A stretch of DNA of 64,000 nucleotides from JANXVR01 sp034667405 (GTDB taxonomy: Bacteria; Actinomycetota; UBA4738; HRBIN12), in assembly GCA_034667405.1 (NCBI GenBank), contig JAXDJX010000012.1, forward strand, positions 1 to 64,000, written 5' to 3'. The notes beneath the pieces were generated by a model that did no database searches, had not been told where the DNA came from, and was given only the letters and a program-made list of their open reading frames with translations. Below are positions 33,367 through 42,800 of this stretch, piece after piece. A program made the translations under genes and the position numbers. Numbering within the stretch: position 1 is the first letter of the stretch; every line of letters begins with the position of its first letter.

Positions 33367-34608
33367 GTGGCAAACGACCTATACGAGATCGGCGAGCTGC
33401 CCCCCATCGGTGAGGTGCCCGCGAAGATGCACGCGCAGTTGGTCCGCCCGGACCGGTTCGGAGAGCCCGAGAAGGCCATCCAAGACGAGGTCATCGAGAT
33501 CCCCGAACTCGGCCCTCACGACGCCTTGGTGGCCGTGATGGCGGCGGGAGTGAACTTCAACAATGTCTGGGCCGCGCGCGGTGTCCCCGTCGATGTGACG
33601 AAGGGGCAAGCCCGATGGGGCGAACCCACGGATTTCCATATCGTCGGGTCCGACGCCTCCGGGATCGTCTACGCCATCGGCTCGGATGTGACGAACGTCG
33701 CGGTCGGGGACCAGGTTGTGGTGCACGCCGGCCAATGGGACCCGGATGATCCGTGGGTCATGGCGGGCAGGGACCCGGGCCTGGCAGGAACCTTCCGCGT
33801 CTGGGGATATGACTCGTGCTGGGGTTCGTTCGCGCAGTTCACGAAGGTGCAGGCCCACCAATGCCTGCCGAAAGCGGACCACCTGACATGGGAAGAAGCG
33901 GCGGCGCCCACCCTAACCGGCTCCACGGCCTACCGCATGCTCCACGGCTGGCCGCCCCATACCGTCGAACCGGGCGACGCCGTTCTGGTGTGGGGTGGCT
34001 CGGGCGGCCTGGGCTCGCTCGCCATCCAGTTGGTCGCTCATGCGGGAGGCCGCGCGGTGGCCGTGGTCAGTTCCGACGAGAAGGGCGAGTTCTGCACGTC
34101 CTTGGGCGCGGTCGGCTACATCAACCGCAAGGACTTCAGCCACTGGGGTGTGCCACCGGCGTGGGATAGCCCCGAGTGGAAGGACTGGTTCGGGGGAGCG
34201 AAGGCATTCGGGAAGGCGATCTGGGACGTCCTCGGTGAGAAGACCAGCCCGCGCATCGTGTTCGAACACCCCGGCCAAGACACGATCCCCACATCGATCT
34301 TCGTCGCCGACCGCGGCGGCATGGTCGTGATCTGCGCCGGCACCTCCGGCTTCGACACGATGGTCGACGTCCGCTACCTCTGGTTCATGCAGAAGCGCTA
34401 CCAGGGCTCCCATCTCTTCAACGACGAACAAGCCGCCGCCTTCAACCAACTCGTCATCGACGGCGTGGTGCAGACCACGCTCGGCTCCGTCTATCCCTAT
34501 GACCAAGCCGCCCACGTGCACCAACTCATGGGCGACGGCCAGCTCCCCGAGGGCAACGTCGCAGTACTCGTCGGGGCGCCTCAGAAGGGCCTCACGGGGT
34601 TGGAGTAG
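33367..34608 (+). CDS. ccr: Crotonyl-CoA carboxylase/reductase (Ccr)
   Basis: Ccr reductively carboxylates crotonyl-CoA with NADPH and CO2 to ethylmalonyl-CoA, the key step of the ethylmalonyl-CoA pathway, and it also feeds polyketide extender units. The 413-residue MDR-family protein matches Ccr throughout: VNFNNVWAARGVP, FHIVGSDASGIVYAIG, FRVWGYDSCWGSFAQF (143-158), VLVWGGSGGLGSLAIQL, INRKDFSHWG and KRYQGSH. CO2-site residues Asn and His (GSH) are kept. The Phe/Glu pair of Kitasatospora Ccr (Phe-Glu, or Tyr-Glu in Rhodobacter) is Tyr148-Asp149 here. The GTG at 33367 has GGGTGAG upstream; another GTG at 33358 overlaps this site. Confidence 0.88.
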   Translation: MANDLYEIGELPPIGEVPAKMHAQLVRPDRFGEPEKAIQDEVIEIPELGPHDALVAVMAAGVNFNNVWAARGVPVDVTKGQARWGEPTDFHIVGSDASGIVYAIGSDVTNVAVGDQVVVHAGQWDPDDPWVMAGRDPGLAGTFRVWGYDSCWGSFAQFTKVQAHQCLPKADHLTWEEAAAPTLTGSTAYRMLHGWPPHTVEPGDAVLVWGGSGGLGSLAIQLVAHAGGRAVAVVSSDEKGEFCTSLGAVGYINRKDFSHWGVPPAWDSPEWKDWFGGAKAFGKAIWDVLGEKTSPRIVFEHPGQDTIPTSIFVADRGGMVVICAGTSGFDTMVDVRYLWFMQKRYQGSHLFNDEQAAAFNQLVIDGVVQTTLGSVYPYDQAAHVHQLMGDGQLPEGNVAVLVGAPQKGLTGLE

Positions 34609-34711
34609 GGCGTCTCCTTACATTGGCGTTGGGGGTGGGCCGGTCACGCGCGCCCGACATCCTCAGGTGCCAGGAGTGCGCGGCCGCCCCGCCCCGATCC
34701 ACCCAAGAGAC

Positions 34712-35125
34712 CTACGGCCCCTCCTGCACCAACTCCACCAACACGCTGTTCATGGCCCGCGGATGCACGAAGGCGATCGTTGTGTTCCGGCTGCCGGGGC
34801 GGGGTACTTCGTCGATCAATCGCGCGCCGGCGGTGCGGAAATGGTCGAGCGCTTCGTCGATGTCCGTAACGCGGTAGGCGATGTGGTGCAGACCTGGTCC
34901 TCGGGTGGCAAGGGATCGGCCGACCGGGGTGTCGGGACCGAGGGCGCCGAGGAGTTGGATGTAGCTGCTGCCGGTGCGGAAGAGAACTTCCTCGACGCCC
35001 TGGTCTTCGACACGCTCTCGGTGGATGGGCTCGATGCCCAGGAGGGTTCGGTAGGTCTCAACGGCGCTTTCGAGGTCGGTGACGGCGATGCCGATGTGGT
35101 CGATATCGGTGAGCGAGATGGCCAA
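34712..35125 (-). CDS. mce: Methylmalonyl-CoA epimerase
   Basis: The epimerase interconverts (R)- and (S)-methylmalonyl-CoA, linking the carboxylase (or Ccr products) to the mutase at 1.1 kb. The 137-residue VOC-fold protein has DHIGIAVTDLESAVETYR (9-26, first metal His), YIQLLGAL with the Gln/Leu strand, GLHHIAYRV (second His, about 79-80) and the C-terminal VLVELVQ with the metal Glu. It lies three bases downstream of a small HTH gene on the same strand and converges on ccr. No terminator is visible in the 103-base gap to ccr. Confidence 0.9.
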   Translation of the reverse strand: MAISLTDIDHIGIAVTDLESAVETYRTLLGIEPIHRERVEDQGVEEVLFRTGSSYIQLLGALGPDTPVGRSLATRGPGLHHIAYRVTDIDEALDHFRTAGARLIDEVPRPGSRNTTIAFVHPRAMNSVLVELVQEGP

Positions 35126-35128
35126 AGA

Positions 35129-35488
35129 TCACTCCTTCGCTTGCATGCGGGCGATGAGATCGCGGGCGTGGGGGATGTGGTACGCGGGGAGTTCGATGGC
35201 GCGGACCACGGAGGCGACCCCGTGGGCGCGAAGGTCTGCGACCGGACGCGCTCCTTTCGCCGGCGCCTCGAGCACGTAGAACTCCACGAGCTCCAGGAAC
35301 TGGCGGAGCGAGGGGAGCTGCTCGCCGCGTTCGTAGGTGTAGATGGATTGGCGCGAGGCCGGGCAACTGGCCGTGTTGGCCGCGGTCTCCACCGAACGGT
35401 AACCGGACGATCTGCGCAGGTCCCTGAGCAGGCCTCCGATTACTTGACGATCCTGATCGCTGACCGGGGGAAGCTTCTTCCTCGCCAT
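35129..35488 (-). CDS. Small XRE-like HTH regulator
   Basis: A 119-residue protein with an N-terminal Cro/C1-type helix-turn-helix: IGGLLRDLRRSSGYRSVETAA, ASRQSIYTYERGEQLPSLRQFLEL (about 16-67). A short C-terminal helical region follows. It is upstream of mce in the same operon (three-base gap) and divergent from the FtsH-like gene. A TAGGCT hexamer lies six bases before its ATG. An inverted repeat about 50 bases upstream could be its operator, which is inference. The TASCPASRQS turn is slightly longer than usual. Confidence 0.75.
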   Translation of the reverse strand: MARKKLPPVSDQDRQVIGGLLRDLRRSSGYRSVETAANTASCPASRQSIYTYERGEQLPSLRQFLELVEFYVLEAPAKGARPVADLRAHGVASVVRAIELPAYHIPHARDLIARMQAKE

Positions 35489-35494
35489 CCGCCA

Positions 35495-35500
35495 AGCCTA
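35495..35500 (-). promoter_or_regulatory. Putative -10 element TAGGCT, leaderless start of the HTH-mce operon
   Basis: On the minus strand TAGGCT lies six bases before the ATG at 35488, without a ribosome-binding site. This is the same hexamer as at 1133, 6357, 55930 and 61541 on the other strand. Confidence 0.42.
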
Positions 35501-35535
35501 ACGGCCGGGTACGGGCGATACCCCGTGCAGCCCGT

Positions 35536-35562
35536 CGTTCGGACCCCCGTTTGGACCGAACG
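35536..35562. promoter_or_regulatory. Inverted repeat CGTTCGGACC-N7-GGACCGAACG, candidate operator
   Basis: Ten-base arms with one mismatch flank a seven-base centre in the gap between the divergent HTH regulator and the FtsH-like gene. It lies upstream of both predicted -10 boxes (35500 minus, 35591 plus). A very similar palindrome (AGTTCAGACC-N4-GGTCCGAACT) occurs at 43390. Regulator binding is inferred, not shown. Confidence 0.4.
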
Positions 35563-35646
35563 GCCGGTAGCCGGGTGATGTCCGCCGGTGTAGCGTGGCA
35601 CACCTCGGCGCAACCCCCCCTTGCGCCCGACGGTTGAGGAGCACCT

Positions 35647-37476
35647 GTGATCGAGAAGGAACCATCGGCCGCCGCAACCGCCGCCGACATCCTGAGCGGG
35701 TCCTCCTTGATGCAGCAGGGCCGGGCAGACGTGTTCCGGCAGCGAGAGAAGACGCAATTGAAGAAGGTCTGGCGCGCCGCCACCCTGTTCCTCCTGGTCG
35801 ACGCCTTCCTGGCGTACCGCTACGTCTCCGGCCAGCCGTTCGTGTTGCCCACGCTCGGAGACAACGCGATCTACATGGTGCCCGCCATCATCATCGGGCT
35901 CGCGATCATGGTGATGATGGTTGGCCCGCTGCTGAGCGGACGTTCGCCACACTTGGTCGTCTATCCCGAACAGGTGGAGGTCGGCCTCACGGATATGAAG
36001 GGCCTGGACAGCCAGGTCGATGAAGTCGTGCGTTCGCTGGATGTCTTCCTGGGACACGCGACGTTCCGGGCCGAGTTGGGCGGGACTCCCCGCCGGGGGA
36101 TCCTCTTCGAAGGACCGCCGGGGACGGGAAAGACGTTCCTCGCGAAGGCCATGGCCAAAGAAGCGGGCGTGCCGTTCCTGTTCATCTCCGCGCCGTCGAT
36201 GACCTCGCACTGGCAGGGGATGAGCGCGCATCGGATCCGGTCGTTCTACAAGGCTCTGCGGAAAGCGGCGCGTAAAGAGGGTGGCGCGATCGGCTTCATC
36301 GAAGAGATCGACGCCATCGCGATGGCACGGTCGACGGCGAACGCGACCCCCGCGCCGCAGGGCCCGGCTCGTTCGGTCTCGAATATGACGGGCAACGGTG
36401 ATTCGGGCGCCATGGTCAACGAGCTCTTGATCCAGATGCAATCCTTCGATCAGCCGGCTGCCGGTGACCGCGTCAAGGCGAAACTCATCGGATGGGTCAA
36501 CGGCTACCTGCCGGCGAACCGTCGGATGATGGCCATGAAGCCCACCTATTCGAACATCCTGCTCATCGCCGCGACGAACCGCGCCGATTCGCTCGACCCC
36601 GCCTTGCTTCGGCCGGGAAGGTTCGACCGGAGGCTCTACTTCGACGTCCCGACGAAGGCCGAACGTCGCGACCTCATCGACTTCTTCCTGGATCGGAAAT
36701 CCCACCATCAGCAGCTGGATTCGCACGAGGCGCGCGAGCACCTCGCGTTCGAAACCTTCGGCTACACGCCGGTCATGATCGAGCATCTCTTCGACGAGGG
36801 TCTGCTGGTGGCGCTCCGCAACGGCCGTCGTGAGATGAACAACGACGACATCATGGAGGCGAAGTTCACCGAGGAGATAGGGACCAAGCAACCGGTCGTC
36901 TACACCGATGCCGACCGGGACTCGGTCGCAACGCACGAGTCCGGGCACGCGACCGTGGCCTACATCCTTGGGAAGGGCCGAAGGCTGGAAGTGCTGTCCA
37001 TCATCAAGCGCCGCGGTTCCCTCGGGTTGCTCGCGCACAGCGAGGAGGAAGAGCGCTTCACCCAGACGAAAACCGAGATCGAGGCGGGTATCGCGATCGC
37101 GCTCGGCGGTCTGGTCGCCGAAGAGATGGTGTTCGGCGAATCGGGGACCGGCCCAGCGAGCGACCTGGCGCACGCGACGGAATTGGCGGCGCGCATGGTG
37201 GGATCGTTCGGCATGGCGGGTTCGCTCATCAGTTTCGACGCGATGAGCGAAGGGCCACTGGGCGGGAAGAACCTGGTCGCGCGGGTGCTCGGCGACGGCG
37301 AAGGCAAGGAGCGCGTCGAAGACATCCTGGTGGCGCAGAAGGAACGTGTCCGCGCCGTCCTCGAGGAGAACCGAGACATCCATACGGCCCTTCGAACCGC
37401 GCTGGTTCAGCGAGACGAACTGGTCCGTGACGAGATCCTCGAGGTCGTCGAGAAGACCCTCGCCGGCCGCAACTGA
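35647..37476 (+). CDS. Divergent FtsH-like membrane AAA+ metalloprotease
   Basis: A 609-residue protein with two N-terminal membrane helices (about 43-58 and 73-93), an AAA domain and an M41 peptidase domain. Walker A is GPPGTGKT (156-163) and the second region of homology is TNRADSLDPALLRPGRFDRR (311-330). The zinc site HESGH (430-434) with Asp506 (GPASDLAHAT) is intact. Oddities: Walker B reads FIEEIDA (Glu219 where FtsH has Asp), the pore loop has HWQG instead of FVG, and about 65 extra residues lie between Walker B and the SRH. It is likely a specialised membrane protease rather than the housekeeping FtsH. The GTG follows GAGGAG with six-base spacing. Confidence 0.85.
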   Translation: MIEKEPSAAATAADILSGSSLMQQGRADVFRQREKTQLKKVWRAATLFLLVDAFLAYRYVSGQPFVLPTLGDNAIYMVPAIIIGLAIMVMMVGPLLSGRSPHLVVYPEQVEVGLTDMKGLDSQVDEVVRSLDVFLGHATFRAELGGTPRRGILFEGPPGTGKTFLAKAMAKEAGVPFLFISAPSMTSHWQGMSAHRIRSFYKALRKAARKEGGAIGFIEEIDAIAMARSTANATPAPQGPARSVSNMTGNGDSGAMVNELLIQMQSFDQPAAGDRVKAKLIGWVNGYLPANRRMMAMKPTYSNILLIAATNRADSLDPALLRPGRFDRRLYFDVPTKAERRDLIDFFLDRKSHHQQLDSHEAREHLAFETFGYTPVMIEHLFDEGLLVALRNGRREMNNDDIMEAKFTEEIGTKQPVVYTDADRDSVATHESGHATVAYILGKGRRLEVLSIIKRRGSLGLLAHSEEEERFTQTKTEIEAGIAIALGGLVAEEMVFGESGTGPASDLAHATELAARMVGSFGMAGSLISFDAMSEGPLGGKNLVARVLGDGEGKERVEDILVAQKERVRAVLEENRDIHTALRTALVQRDELVRDEILEVVEKTLAGRN

Positions 37477-37502
37477 GCTGCAGCCGTTCCCGCGACGAGG
37501 GA

Positions 37503-37508
37503 TAGACT
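37503..37508 (+). promoter_or_regulatory. Putative -10 element TAGACT, leaderless start of the thiolase gene
   Basis: TAGACT lies seven bases before the ATG at 37516, with no ribosome-binding site. TAGACT is also found before rmlB. Confidence 0.42.
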
Positions 37509-37515
37509 CGTCGAC

Positions 37516-38700
37516 ATGACACGTTCCGTCATCGTGGCGGGGGCCCGGACCCCGATCGGCCGGTTCAACGGTGCACTTGCGTCGTTGCGCGCGGTGGACC
37601 TGGGCGCCGTTGCCATCCGTGAGGCGTTGACCCGGGCGGGCGTCGCGCCCGAACAGGTCGAGTACACGATCATGGGCCACGTCTTGCAGGCAGGACAAGG
37701 CCAGATCACCTCGAGACAGGCAGCCGTTGCCGCCGGCATCCCCAAGGAGATCCCCGCACTCACGGTGAACAAGGTGTGCCCCTCGGGCCTGGTCGCCATC
37801 GCCACGGCCGACCAGATGATCCGTGCCGGCGATCTCGACATCGTGGTGGCCGGTGGCATGGAGTCGATGACGAACGCGCCGTACGTCATCCCGAAGGCCA
37901 GGGCGGGGAGTCGCTTGGGGAACGCCGAGATGTTGGACTCGATGATCCACGACGGACTGTGGTGTGCGTTCGACGATCGGCACATGGGCGAAGGAACCGA
38001 CCAGATCAGTGCCGAACTCGGTGTGAGTCGCGGGGCACAAGACGCCTGGTCGGAACGGTCGCATCGGCGAGCCGCGGATGCGTGGGAGGCTGGGCGCATG
38101 ACCGAGGAAGTGACCCCGGTCACCGTCCCGCAACGCAAGAGAGAGCCCATCCGGTTCGACAGGGATGAGGGGATCCGTCCCGACACCACCGTCGAGAGGC
38201 TTACCTTCTTGAAACCTGCGTTCACGCCGGGAGGAACCGTGACGGCCGGGAACGCCTCGCAGATCAGTGACGGCGCTGCTGCGGTCGTGGTGATGAGCGA
38301 CACCAAGGCCCAAGAGCTCGGGCTGACACCGCTCGCCGAGATCGTGGCGTACGGGATGAGCGCGGACCGGTACGCCTCGCTGCACACCGTGCCGGCCATG
38401 GCCACCGAGCGCGCGTTGAAGCGCGCCGGCCTGTCGACAAGGGATCTCGGACTGCTGGAGATCAACGAGGCATTCGCGGCTGTGCCGATACACTCTGCGC
38501 AGATGCTCGGAGCCTCCGACGACATCGTGAACGTGAACGGTGGAGCGGTCGCCCTGGGACATCCGATCGGTGCCAGTGGCGCGCGCATCGTCCTCACCCT
38601 GGCCCTCGAGCAACGGCGCCGAGGGGTCGAGTTCGGTGCCGCGGCGATCTGCGGCGGCGGGGGACAGGGCGACGCCCTGATCCTTCGATCGCTGAGCTGA
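37516..38700 (+). CDS. Acetyl-CoA C-acetyltransferase (thiolase)
   Basis: A 394-residue thiolase that joins or cleaves acetyl-CoA and acyl-CoA. The nucleophile Cys lies in VNKVCPSGLVAIA (about 85-97), the catalytic His in GGAVALGHPIGASGAR (about 340-355), NEAFA is present, and the second active-site Cys is in CGGGGQGDA near the end. Length and motifs match biosynthetic/degradative acetoacetyl-CoA thiolases. The acyl-CoA dehydrogenase gene follows after four bases, which suggests a two-gene fatty-acid or butyryl-CoA unit. Whether it runs in the synthetic or degradative direction cannot be read. Confidence 0.93.
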   Translation: MTRSVIVAGARTPIGRFNGALASLRAVDLGAVAIREALTRAGVAPEQVEYTIMGHVLQAGQGQITSRQAAVAAGIPKEIPALTVNKVCPSGLVAIATADQMIRAGDLDIVVAGGMESMTNAPYVIPKARAGSRLGNAEMLDSMIHDGLWCAFDDRHMGEGTDQISAELGVSRGAQDAWSERSHRRAADAWEAGRMTEEVTPVTVPQRKREPIRFDRDEGIRPDTTVERLTFLKPAFTPGGTVTAGNASQISDGAAAVVVMSDTKAQELGLTPLAEIVAYGMSADRYASLHTVPAMATERALKRAGLSTRDLGLLEINEAFAAVPIHSAQMLGASDDIVNVNGGAVALGHPIGASGARIVLTLALEQRRRGVEFGAAAICGGGGQGDALILRSLS

Positions 38701-38704
38701 CCGC

Positions 38705-39874
38705 ATGTCCGACGTACGCGGCCTCTACGAACTCCCGATCGAACTCGAAGAGTTCCGCGGTGTCATCAGAGCGTTGTTCGCGGAGAAGCTCGAGCCGCGG
38801 GCGGCCGAGATCGACATGCAGGATGAATGGCCCGAGGATATGTACCGCGTGCTGGTGAACAACGACCTCATGGGCGTTGGATATCCGGAGGAAGACGGCG
38901 GCTCGGGCGGTGGCCAGCTCGCGTTCGGGGTGTTCATCGAAGAATTGTCGCGGGTGTCCGCAGGCGTCGCGCTCACGCCGCTGGTGAGCAAGCTCGGCGT
39001 GATCCCCTTGATGGTCGCGGGCTCGGACGAACAACGCCGGTCGCACACCACGGCCATCGCCCGCGGAGACCTCTTGATGTCGTACGCCCTGACCGAACCC
39101 GACGCGGGCTCGGATGCGGGCGCGTTGTCAACGCGCTACGAGCGTGACGCGGACGGATCCTTCACGCTCAACGGCACCAAGCGGTTCATCACGGGCGCGG
39201 GCGTGAGTCACACCTACGTCGTATTCGCGACCAAGGATCGGTCGCTCCGGACCAAGGGCATCAGTGCCTTCCTGGTCGGCCGTGACGATCCGGGCGTGAG
39301 CTTCGGTCCGGCCGAACACAAGATGGGGATCCATGGCTCCCCAACCCGCGAAGTCATCCTCCAGGACGTGTGCATCCCGAACCATCGCCTGATCGGAGAG
39401 GAGGGGACGGGGTTCGCCACCGCCATGCGCACCCTCGACTACTCCCGCCCGGCGATCGCCGCACAGGCGGTAGGCATCGCCCAAGGCGCGCTCGACCTGG
39501 CACTCGGCTATGCGAACGAACGCACCCAATTCGGCAAGAAGCTGGCCGAGTTCGAAGGGATCTCGTTCCTGCTGGCGGATATGGCGATGAGGGTGGAGGC
39601 CGCGAGAGTGCTCACCTATCGCGCGCTGGCGGCCTGCGACGCGGGCGATCCACGCACGACGTTCCACGCGTCGGTCGCCAAGTGCGTTGCGTCCGACAAT
39701 GCTATGGCGGTGACGACCGACGCCGTCCAGGTTCTGGGGGGCAACGGCTACATGCGCGAGTACCCGGCTGAGCGGTACATGCGTGATGCGAAGATCACCC
39801 AGATCTACGAGGGCACCAACCAGATACAACGACTGGTGATCGCGCGCGAACTCCTGAAGTCTCTGGACGAGTAG
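38705..39874 (+). CDS. Acyl-CoA dehydrogenase
   Basis: A 389-residue FAD enzyme that introduces the 2,3 double bond into acyl-CoAs. The N-terminal helical domain, the FAD/substrate segment (YALTEPDAGSDAGAL, NGTKRFITGAGV), RTQF-type FGKKLAEFE and the C-terminal catalytic Glu in QIYEGTNQIQRLVIAREL are all present. Length is that of short/medium-chain dehydrogenases. It is cotranscribed with the thiolase. Its stop lies five bases from that of the convergent coiled-coil gene. Chain-length preference is not evident. Confidence 0.92.
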   Translation: MSDVRGLYELPIELEEFRGVIRALFAEKLEPRAAEIDMQDEWPEDMYRVLVNNDLMGVGYPEEDGGSGGGQLAFGVFIEELSRVSAGVALTPLVSKLGVIPLMVAGSDEQRRSHTTAIARGDLLMSYALTEPDAGSDAGALSTRYERDADGSFTLNGTKRFITGAGVSHTYVVFATKDRSLRTKGISAFLVGRDDPGVSFGPAEHKMGIHGSPTREVILQDVCIPNHRLIGEEGTGFATAMRTLDYSRPAIAAQAVGIAQGALDLALGYANERTQFGKKLAEFEGISFLLADMAMRVEAARVLTYRALAACDAGDPRTTFHASVAKCVASDNAMAVTTDAVQVLGGNGYMREYPAERYMRDAKITQIYEGTNQIQRLVIARELLKSLDE

Positions 39875-39879
39875 GGCCG

Positions 39880-42800
39880 CTAGCTGGGCTCCGCGAGCCG
39901 GCCGATCTCGCGAACCAACAGCTCCTGATCTTCCTCGTTCCACGGCACAGGGTCTGCTTCGGTACCGGCAGCCTCCTCGACGACGATGTGGAGATCCGTC
40001 CCGGGCTGGAGGGTTTCCCCTTCGACCGCCGAGCCGTTGATCCCACCGTCGGGGAGGAAGACCCGGAACGATGAGCCCGTCCCGTCCTCGCGCGTGTCTA
40101 CCTTCGCCCATCCTCCTTGGATCTCGGCGAACCGCCTCACCACGGGTGACAGGGACGCGTCCGAAGACGGCTCGGGGTCGGCGACCGAGATCAGGGCGCC
40201 GCCCTGCACGTGCTGGAGGGTCACCAGGATCGACTTGCCCTGGGGCGTCCGGTCGGCGCTCGAACGCAGCAGTCCTGCGAGCACCTGTTCGGTCCGCAAC
40301 TGATCGACCCCGCACACGAGCGCTTCCGTGACGACGCGGACGTCGTGGTCGGCACTCACGTCGGATTCCGAGACCACCCGCTGCACCAGCGCCTCAAGGT
40401 CGGTCCGTCGAACCGTGAGGTCGACGGTACCGCGAGCCAACTTGTCGGCGTCGGCGAGGTCGCTCACGGTCAGGTCCAGGCGACGGGCGTAGGCGGTGAG
40501 TTGCTTCACCAACTGTGCCTGGTCCTTCGCATCCTTCTTGTACTTGAGGATCTGCGTGATCCCCAGGATCTGCGTCAGCGACTTCTTCGCATCAAGGGTG
40601 AGTTCCTTCAGGAACGGCGATGAAGCCCGGCGGTCCTCGAGTCGAACGACCTCGTCGGTCGCCTCGGCACCTTCGGTTGCCGGGACCTCCTGCTGGCCCT
40701 GCTCTTCGCTGCGCAGATCGCGCAGTGCGTCGGCCATCTGGATCGAACGGAGCTGTGACAACGCTTCGTCCAGGCGCTCGTTCAACACTTCGACCGAGCG
40801 TTCGGCCTCGTGGGCACGTTCCTCAGTCTCGATGAGCCGTTCCGTCTGGCCGGCGAGACGCTCTTGCGTGGCGTGGAGGATCTGGTCCATCTCCAGCTGC
40901 CCCTCTTCGTCAGCGAGTTCGAGCTGACGCCGGTTCTCCAGGTCCTGGAGCTTGCGGGCGAGCTCGGCGTTCGCCTCGGTCGCCACTTGCAGCTCATCCG
41001 CGGTCTTCCGGGCGATGGACTGCTGGGCACGGAGTTCGCGCTCGGCGCGGTCCGTTCGTTGCGTGAGGTCGACGACGCGGGCCTCGTGGCCCTGCGAGTT
41101 CTCGATAGCCGCGACGGCCTCCTCTTGGATGCGGGTCATCTCCGCGTGCGCGGAATCGAGTTTGATGCGTAGCGACTCCAGTTCGGTCTGACTGGCCACG
41201 AGCTGCTCGTTGGTGGCCGCGGATTCGGCTTGGAAGTCCTCACGCGTCCGGCGAACCCGAGCCTCGAGATCGGCGTCGCGCTCGACCAGCTCGGCCCGGT
41301 GCGAAGCCTGAGCGTTCTGGAGCTCGGCGCGGGTTGCGCGCAGCTCGTCTTCGAGCATGGCCGCACGCTGCTCTTCGTTGCGCAGTGCGCGGAGTTCCTT
41401 GCGGGTGGCTTCCAGTTCGGTCTGCGCGGTTCCTGCCTGCGCGCCGGCCAAGCTGCTCTTCTCCTCCGCGCGAAGCACCCCGGACCGAGCGGCTTCGAGT
41501 TGCTGTTGGAGTTCGCGGATACGTTCGGTCTGCGCCGTGAGGGCCTGACGAGCTTCATCCGCCTGGCTTCCGCTCCCGGCCATCTCCGCCCGCAACTGCT
41601 CGAGTTCGGTTCGCGTTTGGGTGAGGGACGACTCGTGAGATCGGGCTGCCTCCTCGGCCGCGGTGGCGCGCGCCGACGCGTCGGCGAGGGCGGCGTCACG
41701 GCTCGCGACCTCGTGCTTCAGTGTCTTGAGAGCAGCGACAGCCTTGGTCTTGGTTTGGGTCACCTCGTCATCTGCGGCTCGCAGCTGACCCTGGGCGTCC
41801 GCGAGTGCTTCGCGAACGGTCCTGGATTCGTTCTGTGCCTTCTCCAGATCGGCCTTCAGCGTTCGCGCGAGGTCGGCATGTGCCCGAACAGCCTCGCTCT
41901 CTTCGCCGGCCATCGCCTTCGCGGCCTCCAGCTCGCGCTGGAGCGTCTCCGACTCCTCACGGGACTGCAGGATCGTGGCGTCCCTGTCGCGAACCGCTTG
42001 ATCGTGGGCCTGACGCAACGCGGCCACTTCTGTCTGGAGCGCTTCGGCTTCTGCGCGAGATGCCTCCGATCCGGCTGCGGCGAGCTCCAGCGCTTCCTGC
42101 GTCGTGAGGATCTGGACATGGGCTGCGTTGAGGTCGCTCTCGAGATCGTTGATGCGTTCGGCCCGTTCACTGTCGGTTCGTCCCGCGACCGTCGATGCAT
42201 CTGTAAGTTCACGGCGCGCCGCTGCGAGCTCCGTCTGGGTGCCTTCCAGCTCGGCGCGAACGCCGACGAGTTCGGTCTCCAGCCGTCTGCGCTCGGCGTC
42301 GTCCTTCGGGGACCCTTCGACAGCGGCAGGATCCGGCGCACGACGCAGCTCTTCGCTGAGCTTGTCGCGCTCTTCGCTCACCGCACGGAGCTCGCCTTCG
42401 ATGAGACGGAGCTTTCCCTCGGCTTGCAGGGCCCGTTGTTCCATCGCCGGGCTGGCCTCGGCTGCTGCGGGGACCCGTTCCTTCGAAGTGTGGAGTTCGT
42501 CCAGGGTCTTGCGGTATTGCTCCTGGAGGACGTTCAGCCGTTCCTCGGCGGCCCTCGCGCGCTCCTCGGCCATCCGGCGAGCGTCGCCTTCTTCCTTCAG
42601 ACCGTGTTGGGCGGGCGCGCTTACCGGCCTGCGCACCGACTCTCTGGGTCCACGCGCGTACTGCGCGACGGCGTTCATCTGCGGACGGAAGCTGACGTTG
42701 GCACCTGCGGACGCCGTGATCCGCCCGACCCACCAGAGCAGGAACAGGCACGGGAGGATGGCGAGCGCCATGATGAGCCCGGCAGCCGTCCACGGACGAC

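Noticed and set aside
34609..34711. Searched for a terminator or small RNA between ccr and mce
   Set aside because: GC-rich sequence without a clear hairpin followed by a T run; nothing supportable.
35440..38706. Very long minus-strand open frame (1088 codons) opposite the FtsH-like protease and thiolase
   Set aside because: It is an antisense shadow: its composition is Arg/His/Gly-rich without domains, and it lies opposite two well-conserved genes. Similar long shadows at 8977-10380 and 41230-43278 were dropped for the same reason.
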